In this document: positions 1-7,293 of the stretch, piece by piece
Layout of the letters: each line of letters begins with the position of its first letter
Numbering within the stretch: position 1 is the stretch's first letter
Origin: Glaciecola sp947496235
Lineage (GTDB): Bacteria; Pseudomonadota; Gammaproteobacteria; Enterobacterales; Alteromonadaceae
NCBI RefSeq assembly: GCF_050306235.1
Contig: NZ_JBLWFH010000010.1
Coordinates: 87,563-151,562 of the forward strand
Direction of reading: 5' to 3'
Length of the DNA: 64,000 nt
Translations under genes and position numbers: made by a program
Notes under the pieces: generated by a model
Database searches by the model: none
Seen by the model: the letters and a program-made list of their open reading frames with translations, nothing else
Told to the model about the DNA's origin: nothing

Positions 1-132
1 GTCAATTGCGTTATTTAATGGTGCCCATATCACAAGATAAAACAATGCAACTAGGGTCATTATACCTGCCCCGATGACCAAATAACGTTCTCGTTCGCTG
101 AGGTTTTTAAACCACTGCTTTAATCCGTCCAT
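1..132 (-). CDS. gspM: GspM, type II secretion assembly protein (partial)
   Basis: GspM is an inner-membrane component of the type II secretion system that pairs with GspL at the assembly platform. The 44 visible codons start at an ATG (complement of 130-132) four bases after the gspL stop. They read a short charged cytoplasmic tail containing LSERER, then a hydrophobic helix at about residues 20-37. That is the usual GspM layout of cytosolic tail, one transmembrane helix and periplasmic domain. The rest lies beyond the left edge, so the periplasmic domain and any gspN cannot be judged. Family assignment rests on position plus this short N-terminus. Confidence 0.85.
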   Translation of the reverse strand, partial: MDGLKQWFKNLSERERYLVIGAGIMTLVALFYLVIWAPLNNAID

Positions 133-136
133 ATGT

Positions 137-1330
137 TTAACCTTTTACTACTATTACGCCGACGACTTGATCACCGCGATTATTGATAGCGCCTTGTTCT
201 ACCGTAAGACCTAATGCGGATACTTCTCGTCTAAATCGTTCTAATGCTTCAAAATTATCAGCCACAGACTGCATCCGCAATTCTGTTCTTGAGCCGTTAA
301 AACTTAAGGTTTGAGGGGTTACTCCAGAGCTTTTAAAGGCGTCTGACATTTGGGATAACATTGCTAGGAAACTTGCACCGCCACCTGTTGTCTCTAAACG
401 TTGCATTTCTCGCGCTATCGTGCGTTTTAAGGTGTCTTTGCGAACACGTTGAATACTTGGAAATGCTTCTGATACGGTCTGAGTAATGCGTTGATTAATA
501 TCTGCCCGTTGTTGTTTAATTGAATTGAGCTCAACCGTCTTCATTACTAAGTTAACGGTTAAGGCTATCATGGCCAGCACTGCTGCCGCTTTCCATTTAC
601 TCCAAACAGGGTTCGTTTTGGCTTTTACCGAATATTCCCCTTGGAACAAGTTGATACTATTTGCGGAAATATTTTGTCGCAATAACTCTAGGGGCAGATG
701 GTCATAGTTGTATTCAATAGATTCGGGTAAATCTTGGGCATCAAGTTCGCTATAGGCTACTAAGCTTTTTTGATCTTTTTGCGCTGCTTCCAATAAGGCA
801 GGTAATAACCAAGATACTTCGCCTTGCACGCCATGATGGGCGTCTGTACGGACAATAAGGTCGTTATTGATTTTTACTACAGATATTTGATTATCTTGCG
901 GGTTGGGCAACAAGAGGCAATCAGGTATCAATCGTTGGCAGAAAATTCCTGCGTCATCCAATAGCGTCCGCCAGAATGCTAATTTTCCTTTATCGACTAC
1001 AGCAACGGGCAGCTGTGTTTCCTGCATATTACCTTTGGCTACAAACTGGGTATCCACATCAAAACACAGTTTGTCTTCTAACATGTACTGTACGGCAGAT
1101 AACAACTTGCGATTTTGCTTTTTTGGTAAGCTAATATCTGTGACTAGAAGATCCGCACTTGGTGCTAACGCGATGACGGTGGCGTTGTGGCTGTGCTCTT
1201 GCAAGTTACTTAATTTGCTAGCGTCACTTAATTCACCAGAGGCTATGACTTCATTTTCATTGGTATCAAACCCAAGCCATTGTATAGGATCTTCAAATTG
1301 GCTACCTAGCCTGATCACAAGCTGCTGCAT
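137..1330 (-). CDS. gspL: GspL, type II secretion inner-membrane platform protein
   Basis: GspL (397 aa) recruits the GspE ATPase to the inner membrane and links it to GspM. A large cytoplasmic domain with an actin-like fold precedes one hydrophobic segment at about residues 245-263 (AAAVLAMIALTVNLVM) and a short periplasmic ferredoxin-like domain, which is the family's standard arrangement and length. It starts with ATG two bases after the gspK stop and is followed closely by gspM, so it is transcribed within the gsp operon. No unusual feature was seen. Confidence 0.93.
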   Translation of the reverse strand: MQQLVIRLGSQFEDPIQWLGFDTNENEVIASGELSDASKLSNLQEHSHNATVIALAPSADLLVTDISLPKKQNRKLLSAVQYMLEDKLCFDVDTQFVAKGNMQETQLPVAVVDKGKLAFWRTLLDDAGIFCQRLIPDCLLLPNPQDNQISVVKINNDLIVRTDAHHGVQGEVSWLLPALLEAAQKDQKSLVAYSELDAQDLPESIEYNYDHLPLELLRQNISANSINLFQGEYSVKAKTNPVWSKWKAAAVLAMIALTVNLVMKTVELNSIKQQRADINQRITQTVSEAFPSIQRVRKDTLKRTIAREMQRLETTGGGASFLAMLSQMSDAFKSSGVTPQTLSFNGSRTELRMQSVADNFEALERFRREVSALGLTVEQGAINNRGDQVVGVIVVKG

Positions 1331-1332
1331 CC

Positions 1333-2370
1333 TTACATTCCTCCAAACTCTCGACTGACAATACTGATACTATTGCCTGAAGGTTCTATTTTAAACACTG
1401 TGACCATCTTAAATTGTGACCCTGATGTCATTTTAGTCAAAGTGGATAGCTTAAAGTATTTCGTGGTGACATCAAACCAATTAATGCGTATTGGAGACAA
1501 TCCCAGCGCACTTATTTCTGGTTCCGCAAAGAAATCATTGATATCGTCATATCCACCGGGCGGTCGGGAGTCAATTAAAGAACTGGCATCGTCAACAGAA
1601 AGCCCGGTTAGCGCGGATAGGATAATGGCATTCTCTTGAGTGACAGTGTTGACGTTGAGCTTATACTCTTGTTCTGGAATAGCGCACAGGTAAGGTAATA
1701 TATTCGCCAGCCAACCTTGTCTTACGCCATCTTCGACACCGTTAATTAAACGCAGCTCTGAAATATTGGCAATTAAGCTGTTAGCCGCCAAATAGGGTTG
1801 GGGGAGAGATTCATAATCTAGATCTTCGGCGCCGTAGTCAGATGGCCTGTCATCATCATCTAACCAATCCACAACGGAATCTCTTACGGTGTCGACTACC
1901 AACGAATCTTCAATGAAATGTTTAAGCAAGGTTTCAAATGCGACTAATTCTTCGGGTTTTGTAGACTGTCCAGTTGGATTAGGGTTTGATGATTGATAAA
2001 CACCGTTGATATTGAAACAGCTTTGCAAGTCAGTAATGCTTGCTTGGATTACGCCGCCTTCAACAGGGAATTCGAAGTTTTCAGCCCAAGGTTGTTCAAG
2101 ATTTATATTGCCAGTGTTTAACGTTAACATTTCTCGCAATGACTTTTTAGCAAAATGTTCCGCACCCAAGCTATACCAATAGGCTTGGTTGTTATCTTTT
2201 ATATTGAGCGTGCGTGCGATATTCAGTTGAAGTCGAGCGGTCATTTGGGTGGCAAGTATGGAAATTAGTGCGACTATTAACAGCACTATAATGAGAGCTA
2301 CACCAGATTGATGGGTTTTTGATTTATTTGCTGGACAGTCCAGGCATTTTTGGTGGATAAGCTGTTTCAT
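1333..2370 (-). CDS. gspK: GspK, minor pseudopilin of the type II pilus tip
   Basis: GspK (345 aa) is the large minor pseudopilin that, with GspI and GspJ, forms the tip of the type II pseudopilus. The prepilin site is seen as SGVALIIVLLIVALISILA, with VALI in place of the common FTLIE, as usual for GspK. The leader is about 22 residues, longer than typical, because a CTGGACAGTCCAG palindrome (2331-2343) encodes CLDCPA within it. A second, degenerate copy (1961-1973) encodes TGQS in the alpha-domain region. Its ATG overlaps the gspJ stop (ATGA). Processing by the GspO peptidase is inferred. Confidence 0.93.
   Translation of the reverse strand: MKQLIHQKCLDCPANKSKTHQSGVALIIVLLIVALISILATQMTARLQLNIARTLNIKDNNQAYWYSLGAEHFAKKSLREMLTLNTGNINLEQPWAENFEFPVEGGVIQASITDLQSCFNINGVYQSSNPNPTGQSTKPEELVAFETLLKHFIEDSLVVDTVRDSVVDWLDDDDRPSDYGAEDLDYESLPQPYLAANSLIANISELRLINGVEDGVRQGWLANILPYLCAIPEQEYKLNVNTVTQENAIILSALTGLSVDDASSLIDSRPPGGYDDINDFFAEPEISALGLSPIRINWFDVTTKYFKLSTLTKMTSGSQFKMVTVFKIEPSGNSISIVSREFGGM
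1961..1973 (-). repeat. REP-like palindrome copy (degenerate right arm) in gspK
   Basis: On the minus strand this reads CTGGACAGTCTAC, one base short of the CTGGACAGTCTAG form. The invariant TGGACAGTC half is intact. It lies inside gspK, in the sense direction, and encodes TGQS. Confidence 0.7.
2331..2343 (+). repeat. REP-like palindrome copy in the gspK leader
   Basis: Perfect CTGGACAGTCCAG, followed by GGCATTTTTGGTGGATAA, which resembles the GGCAAAAA...GTGGATA tail of the copies at 21598-21650. It is antisense to gspK, where it encodes LDCP within the prepilin leader. Confidence 0.88.
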
Positions 2371-3053
2371 CTTATGGCCACCTGAAATATCCGCTCAATG
2401 GTGCCGAATCTATCTGTCTCTATTTCGACTTTAACCGCAATAGGTAATTCGGTATTTTCGATGTTTTCTTGCCAATCTAATTCATCATCTGAAAACTGAA
2501 ATGCCGCTTCAAATTGTAAATTGGTAACTCCCTCGAAAAGGACTCTTATTTTAGGCTCAGTACCTATAACTGCATCCACATAGTTAGTGTGCAGGCGCTG
2601 GAGTTGATTGTCTTGCAAACGGTAGGTGACATTTTGTAAAGAAGATCGAGGTAACATCAATTGAGGGTTGTGCCAGCCATTGCGAACAAAGGCAATACCA
2701 TCTTCATCGCTGTCAAATTCAAAGTTTCCACCGTTAATTACCAATTGATTCTGTTGACCTTGTATTCTGGGTACCCTTGAAACCATTTGCAGCATGTCTC
2801 GTTCCATAACAAGCATGGCTCTTTGCAGATCTTGAAGATCTTTCAGTGCTTGTTCAGAGGTTTCGTTGCTATCACTGACAGTACTTAAAACAGCGCCTGT
2901 GGCAATGGCAATGATGGCAAAAATAGCAACTGCTATTAACAATTCAATTAATGTAAACCCAAGCGATTTGGGTTGACTGGACAGTCTAGGCGGTTTCCTG
3001 TGGATAAAATTTACATGATGTCTGGACTGTCCAGCAACGGGAAAATTTGACAT
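2367..3053 (-). CDS. gspJ: GspJ, minor pseudopilin with an extended leader
   Basis: GspJ (228 aa) is a minor pseudopilin that binds GspI and GspK at the pseudopilus tip. The cleavage motif LG/FTLIELLIAVAIFAI lies after an unusually long leader of about 32 residues; GspJ leaders are normally well under ten residues. The extra stretch contains two oppositely oriented copies of the window's palindrome (2977-2989 and 3022-3034), read as LSSQ and AGQS. No ATG lies between the annotated start and the cleavage site, so the long leader appears real unless a non-ATG start nearer the motif is used. The gene begins 2 bases after the gspI stop. Confidence 0.92.
   Translation of the reverse strand: MSNFPVAGQSRHHVNFIHRKPPRLSSQPKSLGFTLIELLIAVAIFAIIAIATGAVLSTVSDSNETSEQALKDLQDLQRAMLVMERDMLQMVSRVPRIQGQQNQLVINGGNFEFDSDEDGIAFVRNGWHNPQLMLPRSSLQNVTYRLQDNQLQRLHTNYVDAVIGTEPKIRVLFEGVTNLQFEAAFQFSDDELDWQENIENTELPIAVKVEIETDRFGTIERIFQVAIR
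2977..3034. repeat. REP-like palindrome pair (inverted) in the gspJ leader
   Basis: Two copies face each other: CTGGACAGTCTAG at 2977-2989 on plus and CTGGACAGTCCAG at 3022-3034 on minus, separated by 32 bases that include GGCGGTTTCCTGTGGATAA. The arrangement is that of a small bipartite REP element (BIME-like). The whole pair lies within the coding sequence for the GspJ leader peptide, in frame. Confidence 0.87.
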
Positions 3054-3055
3054 CG

Positions 3056-3445
3056 TTATTGCGTCTCGCGGGCGATAAAACTAGACACAGAGGTAATGGG
3101 CTGTTTACGCTGTTCATCTTCAAAGACAGTGACCGTTACCTGATTCAACTCATCATCTTGGGTTTTACTGACAGTTTGTAGCCAATACCATTTGCGATTT
3201 GCCATTTCACTTTCACCGCGCAAATTGTTTTTGGCAGGCCATTGCCTTCGATTGAGTATGCTGGTGTTGGTAAGTTGATTGTTTGCCACCCAGGTTGCCA
3301 CCGTTATATTTCTAAGCGCATTCACAGAGCGTAAATGCTCGCCTGCAGCTTTCACAATAGCGCCGCCGGCTAAGGCAAAAATCGCCACCGCCATTAATAC
3401 TTCTAATAAGGTAAAACCTGATTGTTCGGTGAAAGTACGCCTCAT
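3056..3445 (-). CDS. gspI: GspI, minor pseudopilin
   Basis: GspI (129 aa) is the minor pseudopilin that nucleates the GspI-J-K tip complex of the type II secretion pseudopilus. A short basic leader (MRRTFTEQSG) is followed by the prepilin cleavage motif G/FTLLEVLMAVAIFALAGGAIV, then a small soluble domain. Length and sequence are ordinary for the family. Its ATG overlaps the gspH stop as ATGA, indicating translational coupling. Unlike the neighbouring gspJ and gspK, this leader carries no palindrome, and so provides an internal comparison for normal leader length. Confidence 0.93.
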   Translation of the reverse strand: MRRTFTEQSGFTLLEVLMAVAIFALAGGAIVKAAGEHLRSVNALRNITVATWVANNQLTNTSILNRRQWPAKNNLRGESEMANRKWYWLQTVSKTQDDELNQVTVTVFEDEQRKQPITSVSSFIARETQ

Positions 3446-4053
3446 AAGGGTTCAGGTCCTATCAATTCAACAGGAATTGTATCCTTGCCTTGAAGTGCAA
3501 AATAAAAAGGCTCGGTTTCTCTGGATTCGTCTTGATGAATCAGTCTTAACTCAAAGGGGGTAATATCACCACTGGACAATATAAAAATTTGCGGAGGAGG
3601 GGGCGGAAGATCTTCTTCATCACCTATGCTCACACCTTCATCGCGAATACTTAAATCTTCATCAAATATTTCACGATCAAAAAGCACGTCTTCATCTTGC
3701 CAGGGTAGACCATCGAGAGACAATTCAACCTTAATATCTTCTGGAAATTCACGTTTCACAAAAAACTTTTGATTCACAACTGGGACCCATTGTTCGTCTT
3801 CATCTAACGACAGAAATTCGTAGGTATTGTTTTCTAAATCCAGATAGAGTCCCATTTGCAGTTGATTTAACACCGCAAAATCACTTGCCATGTCAATGAG
3901 GACTTGCAATCGGCGGGACTCTTCGTTGACTTCTTCTTTGGGGTCTACACCGAATGCGTTATAGGTTACCACAGAGACAACGATGCCAATGATGAAGACC
4001 ACAACCATGATTTCAAGTAGCGTAAATCCTACTTGCCGTTTTAATGAAATCAT
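3442..4053 (-). CDS. gspH: GspH, minor pseudopilin with acidic, proline-rich insert
   Basis: GspH (203 aa) is a minor pseudopilin thought to connect the tip complex to the GspG shaft. It has a short leader, the motif G/FTLLEIMVVVFIIGIVVSV, and a C-terminal soluble beta domain. The stretch at about residues 122-153 is strongly acidic and ends in five consecutive prolines (DEEDLPPPPPQIF). This looks like an extended surface loop absent from the core fold and should be disordered. The gene lies 12 bases after gspG and overlaps gspI. Confidence 0.92.
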   Translation of the reverse strand: MISLKRQVGFTLLEIMVVVFIIGIVVSVVTYNAFGVDPKEEVNEESRRLQVLIDMASDFAVLNQLQMGLYLDLENNTYEFLSLDEDEQWVPVVNQKFFVKREFPEDIKVELSLDGLPWQDEDVLFDREIFDEDLSIRDEGVSIGDEEDLPPPPPQIFILSSGDITPFELRLIHQDESRETEPFYFALQGKDTIPVELIGPEPL

Positions 4054-4065
4054 GGCTGAAACAAC

Positions 4066-4515
4066 TTATTGTAGATAGTCGTTGATGTTCCAAGTGCCGA
4101 TATCATCGTCAGTACCATCAACTTGATCAGGGCCCATGGAATAAATATCAATCTTATCAACTTGACCTGGATTTAATAATATATAGTCATTGCCCCAAGG
4201 ATCTTTGGGCAATCGCTTTATTATGCCGCCATCCGGATAATTACGAGGAATGGGGTCAATTGTAGGTGCTGTAACCAAGGCTTCCAAACCTTGCTCAGTG
4301 GTAGGAATGCTATTTGTGCGTAATTGGTACATTTCAAGAGAACTTTCCAACTGTTGGATATCCACAGCGGCTTTTTTCAACTGAGCTTCTTCTCTATTAC
4401 CTAATACTTGGGGTGCAACCACGGCTGCCATGATAGCGATGATAAATAACACCACCATAATCTCAATAAGGGTGAAACCTTTTTGATTTCCACGATTTAA
4501 TTTTTGCAAATTCAT
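4066..4515 (-). CDS. gspG: GspG, major pseudopilin
   Basis: GspG (149 aa) is the major subunit of the type II secretion pseudopilus. It shows a basic leader (MNLQKLNRGNQKG), the cleavage site G/FTLIEIMVVLFIIAIMAAVVAP, and the C-terminal calcium-binding region with DPWGNDY and DGTDDD. The ATG at complement 4513-4515 is preferred over an in-frame TTG 15 bases upstream, because it falls just after the gspF stop and gives the usual leader length. High conservation and position between gspF and gspH make the assignment secure. Confidence 0.95.
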   Translation of the reverse strand: MNLQKLNRGNQKGFTLIEIMVVLFIIAIMAAVVAPQVLGNREEAQLKKAAVDIQQLESSLEMYQLRTNSIPTTEQGLEALVTAPTIDPIPRNYPDGGIIKRLPKDPWGNDYILLNPGQVDKIDIYSMGPDQVDGTDDDIGTWNINDYLQ

Positions 4516-4519
4516 ATAG

Positions 4520-5734
4520 TTATCCAACAAGATTGTTTAATGCCAGTATTGGCAACAAGATCGCCATTACTATAAATAATACTATAGCGGCCATACTGAT
4601 GATAAGTATCGGCTCAAATATTTTTAACGAAACGTTAACCGTAGCCTCAAACTGACGTTCCTGATTATCAGCGGCACGTTTTAACATTTGTTGTAATTCC
4701 CCAGACTTTTCCCCTGAGGCTATCATATGCAACATCATAGGAGGAAAAGCTTTGGTTTGTCCCAAAGCGGCTCTTAGGCTCGAACCTTCTTTTACTTTGA
4801 CCGCAGCTTCACTTACTTGTGCACGTAAATATTGATTGGCCAATACGTCTGCGGAAATTTTCATTGCTTCAAGCAGAGGTACTGCGCTTGCAGACAAAAT
4901 ACTCAATGTCTGAGCGAATCTGGCGGTATTAGTACCCCGTGAAAGACGACCAATCAAGGGCATATTTAACAATCGTTTATGCCAAGCCAGCTTCATTCTT
5001 GGGATTGTTAACACGCGCTGAAAGGCAATGATCGCAATGACTATGAAGATGCCCGCAAAAATACCGTATTCTCGCAGCCAATCGGAAACTGCAATCAAAA
5101 TTCTGGTCATCAACGGAAGTTCTTGCCCCATAGTGTCAAATTGCCCAACAATTTGCGGCACTACCCAAGTCAGTAAAAGTACAACTACGGATATTGCCAC
5201 CAACATCATGATGACCGGATATACCAGCGCTTGAGTTACCTGACTTGCTGTTTGATGGCGCTTTTCGGTGTAATCTGCAAGTCGGCTCAGCACTGTATCT
5301 AAATGTCCTGATTTCTCACCAGCAGCAACCATGGCGCGATACAGCGTATCAAATACATGGGGAAAATCTGCCATCGAATGGGCAAGTGTATGGCCTTCTA
5401 CGACTTTACTGCGTACCGCCATCATCATGTTCTTTTGACTCGGCTTTTCGCATTGATCCGCAACGGCCAGAAGTGCTTCTTCAATAGGCAGAGCGGCTTC
5501 TATTAGCGTGGCTAACTGTCGTGTAATAAGCGCTAAATCGTTAGAGGATAATTTGCGTTTGAAAAGTGTAAAAGAACTCTTGGTATTCTCTTTTTCAACA
5601 ACGGTTTCCACTTCTATGGGAATTAGAGCTTGTTCTCTCAGTTGTTGACGCACCTGCCTTGCAGTGTCGGCCTCAAGCACACCACTAACATTCTTACCTC
5701 TAGAATTTAATGCTTTGTAAGCAAACGCGGCCAT
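4520..5734 (-). CDS. gspF: GspF, type II secretion inner-membrane core protein
   Basis: GspF (404 aa) is the polytopic inner-membrane protein of the secretion platform, homologous to PilC. It has two repeated cytoplasmic T2SF domains (about residues 70-190 and 270-395) and three hydrophobic helices: LVYPVIMMLVAISVVVLLLT, the region GIFAGIFIVIAIIAF, and the C-terminal ILIISMAAIVLFIVMAILLP. The N-terminal FAYKALNSRGKNVSGVLEAD signature is typical. The start overlaps the gspE stop by one base, indicating coupled translation with its ATPase partner. Confidence 0.95.
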   Translation of the reverse strand: MAAFAYKALNSRGKNVSGVLEADTARQVRQQLREQALIPIEVETVVEKENTKSSFTLFKRKLSSNDLALITRQLATLIEAALPIEEALLAVADQCEKPSQKNMMMAVRSKVVEGHTLAHSMADFPHVFDTLYRAMVAAGEKSGHLDTVLSRLADYTEKRHQTASQVTQALVYPVIMMLVAISVVVLLLTWVVPQIVGQFDTMGQELPLMTRILIAVSDWLREYGIFAGIFIVIAIIAFQRVLTIPRMKLAWHKRLLNMPLIGRLSRGTNTARFAQTLSILSASAVPLLEAMKISADVLANQYLRAQVSEAAVKVKEGSSLRAALGQTKAFPPMMLHMIASGEKSGELQQMLKRAADNQERQFEATVNVSLKIFEPILIISMAAIVLFIVMAILLPILALNNLVG

Positions 5735-7293
5735 TATTCTTCCCTAGTGACCCGCAATACTTCTTCTAATGAAGTAACACCTAAAATCACCTTGTCGCAG
5801 CCGTCTTGTCGAATTGAAGGTGTAAATGCGCGAACATATTTTTCAATAGCCTGCTCCCCCCGACTATCATGCATCATCTCTCTGACTTTCTCGTCAATGA
5901 TCAATAATTCATGAATGCCAGTTCTGCCTCTATATCCAGTGTGGTTACATTCCACACAACCAGCAGGTCGATAGATAGTGCCACCAGCTTGCGCATGACC
6001 TAATATTTCAACTTCACGTTCAGTAGGTTGATGAGGTGTTTTGCAGTTATCGCAAAGGGTTCTTACTAGGCGTTGGGACAATACAGCTAACAGGCTTGAA
6101 GATAATAAAAAGGGCTCAATACCCATGTCTTGTAAACGCGTAATCGCGCCGGCAGCGGTATTGGTATGCAATGTCGATAATACCAAGTGACCAGTTAAAC
6201 TGGCCTGTACAGAAATTTGCGCAGTTTCAACATCCCGAATTTCACCTACCATTACTACATCAGGGTCCTGACGTAATATAGCTCGCAGTCCTCTCGCAAA
6301 GGTCATATCAACTTTTGGATTTACTTGGGTCTGGCCAATCCCAGCAATGTCAAACTCAATGGGATCCTCGACTGTGAGTATATTGCGGTCTTTTGAGTTT
6401 ATTTCACTTAAGCCCGCATATAAAGTGGTACTTTTACCAGACCCCGTAGGCCCAGTAACCAAGATAATGCCATGGGGTTTACGAATTAAACCATCAAAGT
6501 GCGCCCTGTTGGCTTCGGTCATACCAAGATCTTGTAGATTTAAGCGAGCATTGTTCTTATCTAATAAACGTAGCACCACTCGCTCACCATGAGATGAGGG
6601 CATAGTGGACACCCTAACATCTACTGCTCGTCCGCCTATGCGAAGACTAATACGGCCATCTTGGGGAACACGCTTCTCTGCGATGTCTAACTTTGCCATA
6701 ACCTTAATACGAGACACCAGCATGGACGACATTTTGCGATTGGGGCGTAAAATTTCCCGTAGAACGCCATCCACCCTGAATCTCACAATAAGTTGGTTTT
6801 CAAAGGTTTCGATATGGATATCCGAGGCGCCTTCTTTAATCGCTTCTCCTAGCATTGCGTTGATTAATTTAATGATAGGCGCGTCGTCTTCGTTATCCAG
6901 CAAATCTTCTGTATCAGGTAGGTCTTCTGCTAAGGCAAATAAATCTGACTCATTGCCAAGATCTTCCATTAGCTGCTTGGCTTCGGAAGAGTCTCGTTGA
7001 TAAATTTTGGTGATAAGGCGCTCAAAGTCATCTACGCTGATATTTTGCATGGCAAATTCTTCGCCTAAAAAGCGTCTTACTTCAGCGATAGCTGCAAGTG
7101 GCGTTTCAGCGGTTTTATACAGCGTAACAGGATCAGTCGCTATATCGGCAACAAGCTTATTGTTCTTAGCAAATCCAAAGGGTACCAAGCGCTTACCTAG
7201 CCCATCGGTCCCGGCTAACTCGTCCCCCTCGCCTTGATATTCCATTTCGGCAGTTTCTACCATTTCTGCCAGTGCATCGTGCTGCTCAGACAT
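5734..7293 (-). CDS. gspE: GspE, type II secretion ATPase
   Basis: GspE (519 aa) is the cytoplasmic AAA-type hexameric ATPase that powers pseudopilus assembly. Visible motifs are the Walker A GPTGSGKST, the Asp box and Walker B region (DPDVVMVGEIRD), the His box (LSTLHTN) and the CM metal-binding tetracysteine (CDNC and, about 30 residues on, CVEC). The N-terminal domain that docks on GspL precedes these. Length is normal. It directly abuts the gspD stop and overlaps gspF. Confidence 0.96.
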   Translation of the reverse strand: MSEQHDALAEMVETAEMEYQGEGDELAGTDGLGKRLVPFGFAKNNKLVADIATDPVTLYKTAETPLAAIAEVRRFLGEEFAMQNISVDDFERLITKIYQRDSSEAKQLMEDLGNESDLFALAEDLPDTEDLLDNEDDAPIIKLINAMLGEAIKEGASDIHIETFENQLIVRFRVDGVLREILRPNRKMSSMLVSRIKVMAKLDIAEKRVPQDGRISLRIGGRAVDVRVSTMPSSHGERVVLRLLDKNNARLNLQDLGMTEANRAHFDGLIRKPHGIILVTGPTGSGKSTTLYAGLSEINSKDRNILTVEDPIEFDIAGIGQTQVNPKVDMTFARGLRAILRQDPDVVMVGEIRDVETAQISVQASLTGHLVLSTLHTNTAAGAITRLQDMGIEPFLLSSSLLAVLSQRLVRTLCDNCKTPHQPTEREVEILGHAQAGGTIYRPAGCVECNHTGYRGRTGIHELLIIDEKVREMMHDSRGEQAIEKYVRAFTPSIRQDGCDKVILGVTSLEEVLRVTREE

